From NCBI GenBank assembly GCA_964575675.1, contig CAZNRY010000001.1, forward strand, positions 1 to 64,000: a stretch of 64,000 nucleotides of DNA, read 5' to 3'. The first letter of the stretch is position 1, and the number at the start of each line of letters is the position of its first letter. The stretch comes from CAZNRY01 sp964575675. GTDB lineage: Bacteria; Eisenbacteria; RBG-16-71-46; CAIMUX01; VGJL01. This document shows positions 1-8,819 of this stretch, piece after piece. Under the pieces are notes generated by a model. The model saw only the letters and a list, made by a program, of their open reading frames with translations. It ran no database searches and was not told the origin of the DNA. Position numbers and translations under genes: made by a program.

Positions 1-45
1 AGACTGCCACGGCCATAGCGCCGTTCTTGCCCCGCCTGCGCTCTG

Positions 46-82
46 GCGTCGCGCTGCGAGACATGGCTGCACGCCCGCGGGC
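46..82 (+). repeat. Dispersed intergenic repeat R2, copy 1
   Basis: These 37 bp match 30254-30290 at 35 of 37 positions in the same orientation. Both copies contain GAGACATGGCTGCAC and end in the palindrome GCCCGCGGGC. Both lie just 3' of a minus-strand gene (the phosphatase ending at 123 and the acetyltransferase ending at 30293). The rest of 1-122 shows no gene. The element could be a REP-like unit or part of a terminator; its function is unknown. Confidence 0.6.
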
Positions 83-122
83 ATCTGGCGATCCCCCGTA
101 TGGCCACCCGCGGGCAATCTCC

Positions 123-1289
123 CTAGCGAAGCTCCGCGACCAAGAACGCCCGGTCGTCTTCTTGCGGCATCCCCTCGGTGTGCGCGAGGAGGGCGTCCTC
201 CAGGCGCTGGCGGGCTTCGCCGGGCGGGAGGGCGAGCGAGGACTCGATCAAGCCTCGATAGTCCGGCGCCTCGTAGAGGCGCACGTCCATCGGGGACGGG
301 GCGTCGCAGAACCCGTCGGTGCCGAGGAAGATCCGCGAGCCGGTCTCACGCCGCAGGGTAGTGCTCGTGCGCTCAGGGTGGCCCGGGAGCGGCAGGTTCA
401 GGGGAAGGCCCTCGCTCACCAGGTCGACGATGCTGCCGTCGGGCATTCGCAGAATTCCGGGAGGGTGGCCGGCGCCGCAGAACCGGAGGCCGCCCGAGAC
501 CCCTCCGTCGATCACGAGCAGGACCGTGAGGAAGCGGTCCTTGGTGAGGCCGTGGAGCGCGAGATCGAGCTGCTCGAGGATCCGCGCGGGATCGGTCTCC
601 ATCGAGGCGAGGGTGTGGAGCTGCGTCTTGACGACGCCGGTCATCATCGCCGCGGACGCCCCGTGGCCCATCACGTCGGCGGCGGCCAATGCGGTGCCGC
701 CGTCCGGAAGGTTCCAGTAGTCGATCAGGTCCCCGCCCAGCCGCGCGCTTGGCACGTAGAGACCCGCGACCTCGATCGCCTTCCCCAGCCAATTGCGCCG
801 GGGGAGAAGCGCCTGCTGGAAGATTCGGGCGCTCTCGAGGTCTTCTTCCAAGCGGCGGGCGTGATCCTGGAGACTTTCCTCCAAGACCTGCGTCTCCGCG
901 ATCCGATCGACGAGGACCTCGAGGACCGACGCGGAGAACGGCTTGCGGAGAAAGAAGAACGCCTTGCGGCGGATCGCGCCGAGGAGGGCCTCGTCCGGGT
1001 CCTTCGCCGAGCCGGTCATGATGACGACGTCGGTCGAGGGGGAGACGACCTTGATCGCGGCGAGCAGCTCGAGGCCAGAGATCCCTGGGAGCCGGAAGTC
1101 GACGAGCGCGATGTTGAAGTGCTTCTCGCCGATCCGGTCGAGGGCTTCCTCTCCGCTCCCGGACTCCGTGATCTCGTAGCGCGGCTCGAGGATCCGGCGC
1201 GCGGTATAGCGCATCCCCGGCTCATCGTCCACGACGAGGACGGAGCGAAGTGCCTCGCGGCGGTCGGTTCCGTCGAATGACCCCGTCAT
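123..1289 (-). CDS. Response regulator with SpoIIE-type PP2C phosphatase output
   Basis: This 388-residue protein has an N-terminal receiver (about residues 15-130) with the acidic pair D21/D22, phosphoacceptor D64, T92 and K116 all present. A short coiled linker leads to a PP2C/SpoIIE serine phosphatase domain (about 150-388), with GGDLIDY, the ADVMGHGASAA metal/active-site block and a late TDGFCDA motif. Proteins of this design dephosphorylate an anti-sigma-antagonist or similar partner when phosphorylated. The ATG at 1289 was chosen because it overlaps the stop of the upstream kinase gene (ATGA), so the kinase is the likely partner. The substrate of the phosphatase cannot be told from the window. 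Confidence 0.9.
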   Translation of the reverse strand: MTGSFDGTDRREALRSVLVVDDEPGMRYTARRILEPRYEITESGSGEEALDRIGEKHFNIALVDFRLPGISGLELLAAIKVVSPSTDVVIMTGSAKDPDEALLGAIRRKAFFFLRKPFSASVLEVLVDRIAETQVLEESLQDHARRLEEDLESARIFQQALLPRRNWLGKAIEVAGLYVPSARLGGDLIDYWNLPDGGTALAAADVMGHGASAAMMTGVVKTQLHTLASMETDPARILEQLDLALHGLTKDRFLTVLLVIDGGVSGGLRFCGAGHPPGILRMPDGSIVDLVSEGLPLNLPLPGHPERTSTTLRRETGSRIFLGTDGFCDAPSPMDVRLYEAPDYRGLIESSLALPPGEARQRLEDALLAHTEGMPQEDDRAFLVAELR

Positions 1290-3115
1290 CGGATCTCTCC
1301 TTCCGCCCGACGCATTGCGCGCCCCGCTTCGGTCACCCCCGCCGTCTCGGTACCGGGGCGCCGAACCGGCAGGCGGATCTGCGCGACCGTTCCCTCGCCC
1401 TCTTTCGATTCGAGCCAGAGCGCGCCATCGTACTCCCAGACGATCGAGCGGCAGATGTCGAGGCCAAGGCCCGTCCCGCCGCTCTTGGTCGTGAAGAACG
1501 GCTCGAAGACGCGCGGCAGGATCGCGGCCGGAATCCCGGGTCCGCTGTCGGCGATCGCGATGCGGACCGTCTCGGTCCCGCCGTCCCGCTCCGGCCAGGC
1601 GCGGATCGTGAGCCGGCCGCCCCCGGGCATGCTGTCCTTCGCGTTGTTCAGGAGGTTCAGGAGGAGCTGCTCGATGTCCTGCCGGCGCGCGTGAATCGGG
1701 GGGAGGTCCTGCGCGATGTCCCGCGTGACCTCGATCCGCTGCGTGCGGAGGCCGCGGTCCAGGAGCACAAACACGGCCTCCAGTCTGTCGGCGATCCGGA
1801 TCGGGGCCTCGGCCTCGACCGAGCCGCGCGCGAAGGAGAGCAGACCCTGGAAGATCCGGAGCGATGTCCTGACATACTGGTCGAGCATGTCGAGGTCGGC
1901 TTTCAGGCGTTCGGAGTTGATCGCTCCCGATTCCGCGTCGCGCTTGAGGGTCTCGAGCAGGGGTTGGATGACACCGAAGGAGTTGTTCAGGTCGTGAGAG
2001 ATCGCGCGCGCGAGGTCGCCGAGCGCCGTGCGCCGCTCCGCATCGAGAAGGCGGTCCTGTTGCTGGCGGAAGAACTCCGCGTGGAGAGCGGTCGCAGAGA
2101 CGATGTGCAGGAACGAGTCGATCGTCTCCTTGTCGGCGGCGACGAAGGCGTCGGGGGCGAGCGCGCGGACGAGCAAGAGGCCGACGGTGCGCTCCTTCTG
2201 GCGCAGCGGAGCGTGGATGACCGAGCGCGCAGGGGGCGCGTCGGGGGAAACGGCGTGCAGGCGCTGGCAGAGAGACTCGGGGGCGCCCGAGTCTCGCGCG
2301 GTCGGATCGAAGACCGTCGCCCCGGCGAGCGAGTCGAGGAAGGCGACCTCGTCGACCACGAGCGGAAGGAGCGAGCCGATGCGTGCGCTCTTGCCCTTGG
2401 TCCACGCGACGATCTCGGCCCGGACGGCGAGCGTGCCGTGCTCCGGATCGAGCGTGAGAACCGTCGCGCTGTGATCGTAGCGGAGCAGCCGCTTCAGGCC
2501 GTGGAGAACCTGGTAAAGAATGTCGGCCGGCCGGAGCTGGAGGAGGACCTTCCGCACGATCCGCTCGCGAAGCTCGAAGGTCCGCTCGCGCTCGCGGTGG
2601 CCGAGGTGGCGCCCGAGGATCTCGGTGGCATCGAGCGCGAGCCGCGCATCGGCGCGGCCGAAGTTGCGCGCCGGGCGAACGAAGGCGAGCACCCCGATCG
2701 GTCGTCCCAGGGACTCAACCGGCGCGAGGAGGAGATGCGGATCGTCGGGCGACTTGCGGTTGCGGGCGAAGTGCGCGGCTTGCTCACGGATCTGGACCTG
2801 ATTCGTACGGGCGAGGAGCTTCTCGCCTCGCGGCGTCCAGGTCATGTGGTAGGAGGCCTCGATCTCGGATCCACGCCCGAGCCGCCAGACGAACCCGAGG
2901 TCCGCGCCGAGAATTCCCCCGAGCCCGCGATGGACGTGCCGGAGAAAGCGGTCCGGCTCCTCGTCCAAGGCGAAGCGCTCGAGATCGCGGACGATCTGCA
3001 GCAGGAACGCGAGACGCTCCGCGCGGGCACGGTGGATCTGCTTGGGCAGGGGAGGCGCTCCTTTCGATTTGGGCGTCGGAGAGAGGATGCTATCACCCGG
3101 GAGGGAGGGGCTCAA
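1286..3115 (-). CDS. GAF-domain sensor histidine kinase
   Basis: About 609 residues. Two GAF-like sensory regions (about 35-165 and 195-345) precede a HisKA domain with the phosphoacceptor in AISHDLNNS near residue 375. The HATPase domain has N-box [10 protein letters not shown]1 DSGPGIP, F-box FEPFFTTK and G2 GGTGLGL. There are no membrane segments, so the kinase is probably cytosolic and senses a small molecule or redox state. It is coupled by ATGA overlap to the receiver-phosphatase gene. The start is uncertain: TTG at 3115 has no good ribosome site, and an AAAGGAG about 65 bases further in precedes only a CTG. Confidence 0.88.
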   Translation of the reverse strand: MSPSLPGDSILSPTPKSKGAPPLPKQIHRARAERLAFLLQIVRDLERFALDEEPDRFLRHVHRGLGGILGADLGFVWRLGRGSEIEASYHMTWTPRGEKLLARTNQVQIREQAAHFARNRKSPDDPHLLLAPVESLGRPIGVLAFVRPARNFGRADARLALDATEILGRHLGHRERERTFELRERIVRKVLLQLRPADILYQVLHGLKRLLRYDHSATVLTLDPEHGTLAVRAEIVAWTKGKSARIGSLLPLVVDEVAFLDSLAGATVFDPTARDSGAPESLCQRLHAVSPDAPPARSVIHAPLRQKERTVGLLLVRALAPDAFVAADKETIDSFLHIVSATALHAEFFRQQQDRLLDAERRTALGDLARAISHDLNNSFGVIQPLLETLKRDAESGAINSERLKADLDMLDQYVRTSLRIFQGLLSFARGSVEAEAPIRIADRLEAVFVLLDRGLRTQRIEVTRDIAQDLPPIHARRQDIEQLLLNLLNNAKDSMPGGGRLTIRAWPERDGGTETVRIAIADSGPGIPAAILPRVFEPFFTTKSGGTGLGLDICRSIVWEYDGALWLESKEGEGTVAQIRLPVRRPGTETAGVTEAGRAMRRAEGEIR

Positions 3116-3158
3116 GGAGGGGGGGGCACTGCGGAAGCGGCGATGGGCCGGCTCGATC

Positions 3159-3167
3159 TGCTACCCT
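3159..3167 (+). promoter_or_regulatory. Extended -10-like motif upstream of aroC
   Basis: TGCTACCCT lies 25 bases before the aroC start. The same TGCTAnnnT pattern occurs upstream of the uvrA-like, ALDH, phhA and moaD genes. No convincing -35 is visible, which fits an extended -10 promoter. The assignment rests on this recurrence only. Confidence 0.35.
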
Positions 3168-3192
3168 AGACGGCGCGAGGAGGAGGGACCAG

Positions 3193-4302
3193 ATGGCCAG
3201 CACATTCGGCACGCTGTTTCGGGTCGCAACCTGGGGGGAGAGCCACGGTAGAGCGGTCGGCGCGGTCGTCGACGGCTGCCCGCCACGCCTTCCGCTCGAC
3301 GAATCGGACATTCAGGCCGCGCTCGATCGGCGCCGTCCCGGACAGAGCGCGCTCACGACCCCGCGCGCAGAGGCCGACCGCGTCCGCATCCTCTCCGGCG
3401 TCTTCGAGGGGCGGACCCTCGGTACGCCGATCCTCCTGCTCGTCGAGAACAAGGACTCGAATCCGGCCGACTACGAGGCGATGCGTGAAGTCTTCCGCCC
3501 CTCGCACGCCGACTACACCTACCAGGCGAAGTTCGGCGTCCGCGACTGGAGGGGAGGAGGCCGGGCGAGCGCGCGCGAGACGGTCGGCCGGGTCGCATCC
3601 GGCGCGATCGCAGAGAAGCTACTCCGCATCGCGCTCGGCGTCGAGATCGTCGGCTGGGTCGAGCAGGTCGCCGAGATCCACGCGGAAGCCGACCCCGCGG
3701 CCGTCACGCGGGCAGAGGTCGAGTCGGGGCCGACGCGCTGTCCCGTCCCCGGCGCCGCGAAGGCAATGGCCGAACGGATCGAGGCGGCCCGCCGCGCGGG
3801 GGACTCGCTCGGCGGCGTCGTCGCACTCGTCGCGCGGAACGTTCCGGCCGGACTCGGCGAGCCGGTCTTCGATAAGCTCGAGGCCGATCTTGCCCGCGCG
3901 ATGCTGAGCATCCCCGCGGCCAAGGGGCTCGAGGTCGGCTCGGGATTCGGCGGGACCGCGATGGCGGGCTCGCAGCACAACGATCCCTTCTACACGGCGG
4001 ACGGCCAGGTCCGAACGCGATCGAATCGCAGCGGGGGAATTCAGGGCGGGATCAGCAATGGCGAATCGATCCTGCTCCGCGTCGCCTTCAAGCCGACGGC
4101 GACGATCGCGAAGGAGCAGGAGACCGTCGATGCGGAGGGACGCCCGCGGACGCTTGCCGCGGCCGGCCGCCACGATCCGTGCGTCCTGCCGCGCGCGGTG
4201 CCGATCGTCGAAGCGATGGCGGCGCTCGTCCTCGCGGATCACTGGTTGCGGCAGATCGCGATCGCGGCCGCCGCGGAGCGGATCGACGGAGCATCGCGTT
4301 GA
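3193..4302 (+). CDS. aroC: Chorismate synthase
   Basis: This 369-residue cytosolic enzyme converts 5-enolpyruvylshikimate-3-phosphate to chorismate using reduced FMN, the last step of the shikimate pathway. The family signatures are all present: the GESHG block near residue 15, the [15 protein letters not shown] block that binds phosphate and flavin, and [10 protein letters not shown] in the C-terminal third. Length matches the bacterial family (about 360). An AGGAGGAGGG ribosome site precedes the ATG. No other shikimate gene is in view. The stop codon overlaps the TTG start of the next gene, which suggests co-translation with an unrelated lipoprotein. Confidence 0.97.
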   Translation: MASTFGTLFRVATWGESHGRAVGAVVDGCPPRLPLDESDIQAALDRRRPGQSALTTPRAEADRVRILSGVFEGRTLGTPILLLVENKDSNPADYEAMREVFRPSHADYTYQAKFGVRDWRGGGRASARETVGRVASGAIAEKLLRIALGVEIVGWVEQVAEIHAEADPAAVTRAEVESGPTRCPVPGAAKAMAERIEAARRAGDSLGGVVALVARNVPAGLGEPVFDKLEADLARAMLSIPAAKGLEVGSGFGGTAMAGSQHNDPFYTADGQVRTRSNRSGGIQGGISNGESILLRVAFKPTATIAKEQETVDAEGRPRTLAAAGRHDPCVLPRAVPIVEAMAALVLADHWLRQIAIAAAAERIDGASR

Positions 4303-6080
4303 GGAGAGCACTCCTCGTCCTGCTCGCGATTCTTCCGCTCGCCTGTACGCCGAGATCCTCCGACCCGAACGGCGCGGCCGATGAGGGACCCTCCCGCCAG
4401 CCGCGCGTGCCGATCCTGGTCGTCGCCGTTGCCGAGGAGCCCGATCAGCTCGTGCCCCCCTTCTCGCGGAGCCCCGCTTCGGCCGCCCTCTGGCCGTGGG
4501 TTCTTCCCGCGCTCGTGCGAGTCGAGGCAGACTCGCTCGGGAGGGGCCGCGTGGAGCCCGACCTCGCGCTCTCCTGGCAGAGCGAGGACGGCGGGCGCGC
4601 GTTCCGCTTCTTCCTCGATTCGGGACGATTCTGGGAAGACACGACCTCGGTCGGCGCTTCCGATGTCGTGGAAAGTTACCGGCTCTACCGCGATCCGACC
4701 CTCGGGGGAGGGTGGGCGAGACGGCTCGATGAGATCGTCTCGGTTGAGTCGCCCGCAGACGGCAGGGGATCGGTCCTCTTTCACTTCCGCAGGCCGCTTT
4801 CGCGGGCACGGGCGCTCCAGCTCGCCGCGCTTCCCGTGATCTCGTCCGAGCAGTGGGCCAAGACGAAGGACCGCAAACCGGCGCTCGGCGAGCCGGGGCG
4901 GCCCGTTCACTCGGCGGGCCCTTTCCGGATCGAGGAATGGAAGCGGGGCGAGTATATCCGGCTCGCGCGAAATCCCTTCGCGCCGGCAGGGCGCGCGCCG
5001 CGCTCCGAGCAGCTCATGCTCCGCTTCGTGCCATCCGGAAGGGGCCGCGCCGCGCAGCTCCAGGCCGGAATCGCGGACCTGGCGGTCGATCTTCCCGCGG
5101 AAGACGCAGCCTTGCTCCGCGACGAATCGCCCGAGATCCGCCTGGTCCGCGCCGGCGCATGCGCCGCCGAGGCGATTCTCTGGAACCTCGATCACCCGAT
5201 CTGGGGCGGGCTTGCCCTCAGGCGGGCGCTGTACGCGCGGCTCGATTTCGCGGCCATCCGGCTGGTCGCCGCGGGAGGTTCGGACCCGCCGCTCGTCGAG
5301 CCGTGCAGCGGGCTGCTTGTCGGCGGGACGGAAGTGGAGAGCGCGCCCGACGCGGCTGTGTCCTCACCGACTCGGGATCGCGCCCCCGCGCCGCCTGGCG
5401 GTGCGACCGCGGCATCCGACAGCGCCTCGGCGTCGCCCGATAGCGCAGCCGAGGCTCCCGACGGTGCCGCCGCGCCGCCCGACAGCACGGCCGGGCCGCG
5501 CGCCATCGCCCCGGCGTTGGACAACGTCCTGGCCTCCTCCGACACATCGCCGGCCGCGGCCGGACTCGCGAACTTCGGTTCTCCGCCCCTCGAGTTGCTC
5601 TACGACGCGGCCGACGCTCGGCGCGAGCGCGTCGCAATCGAGATCGCCATCGAGCTCGACCGGCTCGGCGTCGTCTGCCGGCTGACCCCCCTTTCGGAGG
5701 CGGATTGCGCGGGACGCATCGCCGATCGCCGCTTCGAGGCGGTCCTCGTGGAGTGGAGTCTCCCCGCGCTGCAGGATGTGGGCGAGGTCTACGAAAGCGG
5801 CGGCGCGCTCAATTGCTCCGGATTCGCGGACGCATCGACCGACAGCCTGATCATTCTCGCCCGCTCCGCCGCGGCCGACACGATCCCGAACGCGTGGGAG
5901 CGGGTCGAGGGGCGCGCGACCGCGATGCTTCCCATCATGTTCTTCGGGCGGCGGATCCGGGTCGACGGCATCGGCCCGCAACTCACGGGGTACCGCCGCG
6001 ATCCACTCCAGCCGTACGGCGATCTCCTCTCGTTGGAGCGCCGGAAGCCGCCTCCCGGATCACCCCGCCAGCGTCGATAG
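4299..6080 (+). CDS. Family 5 extracellular solute-binding lipoprotein
   Basis: With a TTG start at 4299, which overlaps the aroC stop, the 593-residue product begins with Arg-Arg, a hydrophobic run and the lipobox LPLAC, a clear type II signal. The mature part resembles oligopeptide/nickel-type binding proteins (SBP family 5): [24 protein letters not shown] and [21 protein letters not shown] are typical blocks. A stretch of about 75 Ala/Pro/Ser/Asp-rich residues (about 347-425) with PDSAA-like repeats interrupts the domain near the hinge. No ABC permease or ATPase gene is adjacent, so the transporter partner, if any, is elsewhere. The 3' end overlaps the convergent rsgA gene by 21 bases. Confidence 0.85.
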   Translation: MRRALLVLLAILPLACTPRSSDPNGAADEGPSRQPRVPILVVAVAEEPDQLVPPFSRSPASAALWPWVLPALVRVEADSLGRGRVEPDLALSWQSEDGGRAFRFFLDSGRFWEDTTSVGASDVVESYRLYRDPTLGGGWARRLDEIVSVESPADGRGSVLFHFRRPLSRARALQLAALPVISSEQWAKTKDRKPALGEPGRPVHSAGPFRIEEWKRGEYIRLARNPFAPAGRAPRSEQLMLRFVPSGRGRAAQLQAGIADLAVDLPAEDAALLRDESPEIRLVRAGACAAEAILWNLDHPIWGGLALRRALYARLDFAAIRLVAAGGSDPPLVEPCSGLLVGGTEVESAPDAAVSSPTRDRAPAPPGGATAASDSASASPDSAAEAPDGAAAPPDSTAGPRAIAPALDNVLASSDTSPAAAGLANFGSPPLELLYDAADARRERVAIEIAIELDRLGVVCRLTPLSEADCAGRIADRRFEAVLVEWSLPALQDVGEVYESGGALNCSGFADASTDSLIILARSAAADTIPNAWERVEGRATAMLPIMFFGRRIRVDGIGPQLTGYRRDPLQPYGDLLSLERRKPPPGSPRQRR

Positions 6081-7340
6081 GATCCGACTGTACGTTTCGT
6101 AGCGCGCGCTCGGGATGACGCCGCTTGCGACCGCCCGCTTCACGCCGCACTCCGGTTCGCTCGTGTGCGTGCAATTGCGGAAGCGGCAATCTTCCGCGCG
6201 CCCGACGAACTCGGGGAAGTACCAGCGCAGGTCGGCGCGTTTCAGGTCCCACAGGCCGAACTGCCGGATCCCCGGCGTGTCTATGACCTCACCGCCCCCG
6301 GGGATGCGGAAGAGCGTGGATGATGTCGTCGAGTGCGTGCCGCGATTCGTGACCTCGCTGATCTGTTTCGTCGCGAGGTCGAGCGCGGGGTCCATCGCGT
6401 TCAGGAGGGACGATTTCCCGACGCCGCTGTGTCCCACGAAAACGCACCGCCGGCGCCCGATCGCGCCGCGCAGCTCGTCGAGACCTGTGCGGGCCTCCGC
6501 CGACGTGAGGACGATCGGGATGCCGATCGCCCGATACGGCGCCAGATCCTCGATCTCGCGTTCCCGCTCCTCCTCGGAATCCGGGAGGTCGATCTTGTTG
6601 ACGCAGAGGATCGGCTCGGCGCCGCCCCGCTGGACCGCGATCAAGTAGCGATCGATCAACCGCAGGCGCAGTGGAGGCGACTTGACCGAGCAGACGATCA
6701 CGACCGCGTCGATGTTGCAGGCAATGACCCGCTCGCGCACACCCAGGAGGGGATCGGGACGCGAGAGGATCGTCCGTCTCGGGAGCACGGTGTCGACGAC
6801 CCCGCCTCCATCGGCCCGCAACCTGTAGGCGACCTCATCGCCCACGGCAAGGCCGCTCTTCTGGACTGACGCGATCTCCTTCGAAAGGGCGCAGCGGACC
6901 TCGCGGTCTCCGGAGGCGACCACGCAAGTCCCGGCCGAAGCCGAGAGGACGGTCCCCCGGAGTATCTGCCTCGAATCTTCGATGCCGGCGCCGGGACGGT
7001 TCTCGCAAGACGGATCATCCGGCCCGTCTGGCCCGCTGGTTCCGCCATGCCTGTCCGTCCCACCCGGCCGGGCGGCAAGCGTTTCCTCGTCGATCAGCTT
7101 GATCATCAGATCTTTCACCGACCGCCGCGTCCGTGCGCGCGATCGCTCGAAGACGGGCGAGTCGTCGTTCATCCAGTCCCGCCACGACTTCGCGCTGTTC
7201 TGACGCCGTTCCGCATCGGGGGCGGTCCCCTCCCTCGTTGCGGCGCCCCTCAGCTTGAGCGCCCGATTGCTCAATCGATTCCGCTCCGACCGGCTGAGGC
7301 CGGCCAGTCGGGCATCCCATTCCTTCTTGTTTCTATTCAA
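6060..7340 (-). CDS. rsgA: Ribosome small-subunit-dependent GTPase RsgA
   Basis: This circularly permuted GTPase acts in late 30S subunit maturation. Motifs run in the permuted order: NKID (G4), GHSGVGKSS (G1), then DTPGI (G3). A C-terminal zinc motif C-x4-C-x-H-x5-C is intact (CRFRNC, then TH, then C). The OB-fold starts only near residue 127 (LRGTVLSASAG). The first 125 residues are an extension rich in Arg/Lys and later Gly/Pro, not seen in typical 300-350-residue RsgA. The TTG at 7340 has a GAGG about 10 bases upstream; a shorter start cannot be excluded, but the extension is open and includes a conserved-looking stretch (KDLMIKLIDEE). Confidence 0.93.
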   Translation of the reverse strand: MNRNKKEWDARLAGLSRSERNRLSNRALKLRGAATREGTAPDAERRQNSAKSWRDWMNDDSPVFERSRARTRRSVKDLMIKLIDEETLAARPGGTDRHGGTSGPDGPDDPSCENRPGAGIEDSRQILRGTVLSASAGTCVVASGDREVRCALSKEIASVQKSGLAVGDEVAYRLRADGGGVVDTVLPRRTILSRPDPLLGVRERVIACNIDAVVIVCSVKSPPLRLRLIDRYLIAVQRGGAEPILCVNKIDLPDSEEEREREIEDLAPYRAIGIPIVLTSAEARTGLDELRGAIGRRRCVFVGHSGVGKSSLLNAMDPALDLATKQISEVTNRGTHSTTSSTLFRIPGGGEVIDTPGIRQFGLWDLKRADLRWYFPEFVGRAEDCRFRNCTHTSEPECGVKRAVASGVIPSARYETYSRILSTLAG

Positions 7341-7387
7341 CGTTCACAATCCTCGCAGTTCACATTTCGGTCGGGACCGCCGCCCGC

Positions 7388-7409
7388 GTCCTTGCCGATC
7401 GGCAAGGAC
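7388..7409. promoter_or_regulatory. 22-bp perfect palindrome upstream of rsgA
   Basis: The half-site GTCCTTGCCGA is followed directly by its exact reverse complement. It lies 48-69 bases upstream of the rsgA start on the minus strand. A gapless dyad of this length is typical of a dimeric repressor operator but could also form a short cruciform. No regulator gene adjoins it. Confidence 0.4.
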
Positions 7410-7434
7410 GGTTTGGGCATGCGAATCCCCGGGG

Positions 7435-7451
7435 CACGGAACCCTTCCGTG
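7435..7451. repeat. Inverted repeat with 7-bp arms
   Basis: CACGGAA and TTCCGTG are separated by CCC. Pairing extends outwards through one G-U and one G-C pair. It lies 26 bases from the 22-bp palindrome. It could be a second operator or a hairpin; there is no T-run, so a terminator is unlikely. Confidence 0.35.
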
Positions 7452-7541
7452 TCCTAAACGAGGCGGCATGCGGGATCGCCTATCGGCGGACCGATCCGGG
7501 TGGAAACTCGGGGAGGAGAGCCTGAGTGGCTGCGGCTGCTC

Positions 7542-7604
7542 TTAGGCCGAGAGGGGACCGGACCCGGAGGCGAATCCCGCGATGAGGGCAATGATCCTAT
7601 ACAT
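7542..7604 (-). CDS. Possible 20-residue peptide or truncated exported-protein remnant
   Basis: On the minus strand an ATG at 7604 follows AAAGGAGG with a 7-base spacer, an ideal ribosome site. It opens a 20-residue frame that begins MYRIIALIAGF and stops at TAA (7542-7544). The peptide looks like the first part of a signal peptide. It may be a leader peptide, a small membrane peptide, or the stump of a degraded exported-protein gene. The strength of the ribosome site is the main argument for expression. Confidence 0.3.
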   Translation of the reverse strand: MYRIIALIAGFASGSGPLSA

Positions 7605-7669
7605 ATGAACGCCTCCTTTCCGGTTCGAGATCAGCGCGAACCGCCACGATTCGCACCAATGGAACTGAG

Positions 7670-7696
7670 CTTATACAAAGCACGCGGGAACCGCAA
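7670..7696 (-). promoter_or_regulatory. Candidate promoter for the short minus-strand ORF
   Basis: On the minus strand TTGCGG (7691-7696) and TATAAG (7670-7675) are separated by 15 bases, short of the ideal 17. The pair lies about 65 bases upstream of the 20-codon frame. TATAAG stands out in such GC-rich DNA. Confidence 0.3.
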
Positions 7697-7783
7697 GATC
7701 TTTTCGCGGACTCTCCCGCGGCAGCCCGCATGAGACGGCCGCCGGTGCGAAGCCAAAGCGAGCTGCGCCATGCCCCGAATCGT

Positions 7784-7862
7784 TGCGCGCGAGCAGGTGC
7801 GCCCGCGAGGCCGGCGCCCTGTTCGTTCAGCCGGCCGAGCGGGATGCGCCAGGCGAGTGCAC
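7784..7862 (-). repeat. Dispersed intergenic repeat R1, copy A
   Basis: Read on the minus strand, this segment runs from GTGCACTCGCC through GCGCATCCCGCTCGG to CACCTGCTCGCGCGCA. Positions 7784-7815 are identical (32 of 32) to 24628-24659 on the opposite strand. Positions 7799-7849 match 30841-30891 at 46 of 51. All copies lie between genes. Confidence 0.65.
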
Positions 7863-7910
7863 GAGCCGCGGGCCCGTGCATCGGCCGTTGTCAGGTCCGA
7901 CAGGTCCGCT

Positions 7911-8693
7911 CTATCGCATGACCGGCTTGAAGAGCGCGAAGGTCGCACCGGTCGAGTCCGCGGTGACCGAAAAGCGCCCGATGCCCGGGATGTCGGTCGG
8001 CGGCACGAAGAGCTTGCCGCCCAGCTCCTGCGTCTTCTTTGCAGAGGCGTCGACATCCGCGACCTCGAAGTACAAGACCCACGACGGAGGGGCCTGCGCA
8101 TCGCGGGGCATCTTCATCATCCCGGCGCAGTCCTTCCCGCCGTGCGAGAAGATCCAGTAGGTTCCCATCGATCCCATCTCTTCCGTGCGGGCGTCCCAGC
8201 CGCAGATCTCCTTGTAGAAGCGCGCCGCCGCGGGCAGGTCGCTCGTCAGCAGCTCGTTCCACGCCACGGTGCCCGGGCCCGACGGGATCTTCCAATCGTC
8301 CGCCGAGCCGGTTTCGATCCCCTGGAAGAGACAGAAGGTCGCCCCCTGCGGGTCGACGATCACGGCGAAGTGGCCGACGTGCGGGATCGACGTCGGGGGA
8401 TGTGCGACGCGGCCCCCGGCGCCCGGGACCCGCGCCGCGACGGCGTGGATGTCATCGACCGCGACGTAGCCGACCCAGTGGGACGGCATCGGGCGGCTCT
8501 TGTCGATCGCCATCAGACCGCCGAACTCCTTCGACGCGGCCTGCAGCATCGTGTACGGCCCCGAGGAGCCGGTGTTCTCGCCCTTCGTCGTCCAGCCGAA
8601 GAGAGCGGAGTAGAACTTGATCGAGGCGTCCGTATCGGTCGTCATCAGGTCGTACCAAACGAATCGACCTGTGTATGGGGTGTTTTCAGCCAT
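7911..8693 (-). CDS. VOC family protein with two glyoxalase-like domains
   Basis: The 260-residue product consists of two tandem vicinal-oxygen-chelate halves (about 8-125 and 135-258). Each starts with a FVWYDLMT or VAWNELLTSD beta strand and contains the SxxFY(S/K)xxxGW pattern, as in the CFP-30B/hydroxylase-like subgroup. Members bind a divalent metal or small ligands; many act in antibiotic resistance or stress and the substrate here is unknown. An AGGAGG ribosome site precedes the ATG. It lies 126 bases downstream of the OmpA-lipoprotein gene on the same strand and may share its transcript. No signal peptide is present. Confidence 0.85.
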   Translation of the reverse strand: MAENTPYTGRFVWYDLMTTDTDASIKFYSALFGWTTKGENTGSSGPYTMLQAASKEFGGLMAIDKSRPMPSHWVGYVAVDDIHAVAARVPGAGGRVAHPPTSIPHVGHFAVIVDPQGATFCLFQGIETGSADDWKIPSGPGTVAWNELLTSDLPAAARFYKEICGWDARTEEMGSMGTYWIFSHGGKDCAGMMKMPRDAQAPPSWVLYFEVADVDASAKKTQELGGKLFVPPTDIPGIGRFSVTADSTGATFALFKPVMR

Positions 8694-8819
8694 GGGAATA
8701 CCCTCCTAGATCTCGGTTTCACGGTAGGCGGCCTGTGAGGAATACTCTGCCATGCGGGCGGGGTCGCGGTCATCAGTGAAGATACCGCGGGATCGGCCGC
8801 CCCGGGCTCTCGGCCCCGC

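Larger units (their letters stand above)
7341..7910. other. Gene-poor interval between rsgA and the VOC gene
   Basis: No convincing protein gene longer than about 60 bases is seen here. From left to right it holds a 22-bp perfect palindrome, a 7-bp-arm inverted repeat, a possible 20-codon minus-strand ORF with its own ribosome site and promoter-like elements, and one copy of the dispersed repeat R1. Longer open frames are ordinary for this base composition. Confidence 0.6.

Noticed and set aside
1250..3169. A 639-codon plus-strand open frame antisense to the histidine kinase
   Set aside because: It is the GC-rich shadow of a kinase with all catalytic motifs; the translation is Arg/Glu/Asp-rich with no domain.
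5395..5510. Short imperfect repeats that could suggest a CRISPR or VNTR
   Set aside because: They are in-frame codons for an Ala/Pro/Ser/Asp linker, with irregular spacing and no spacers.
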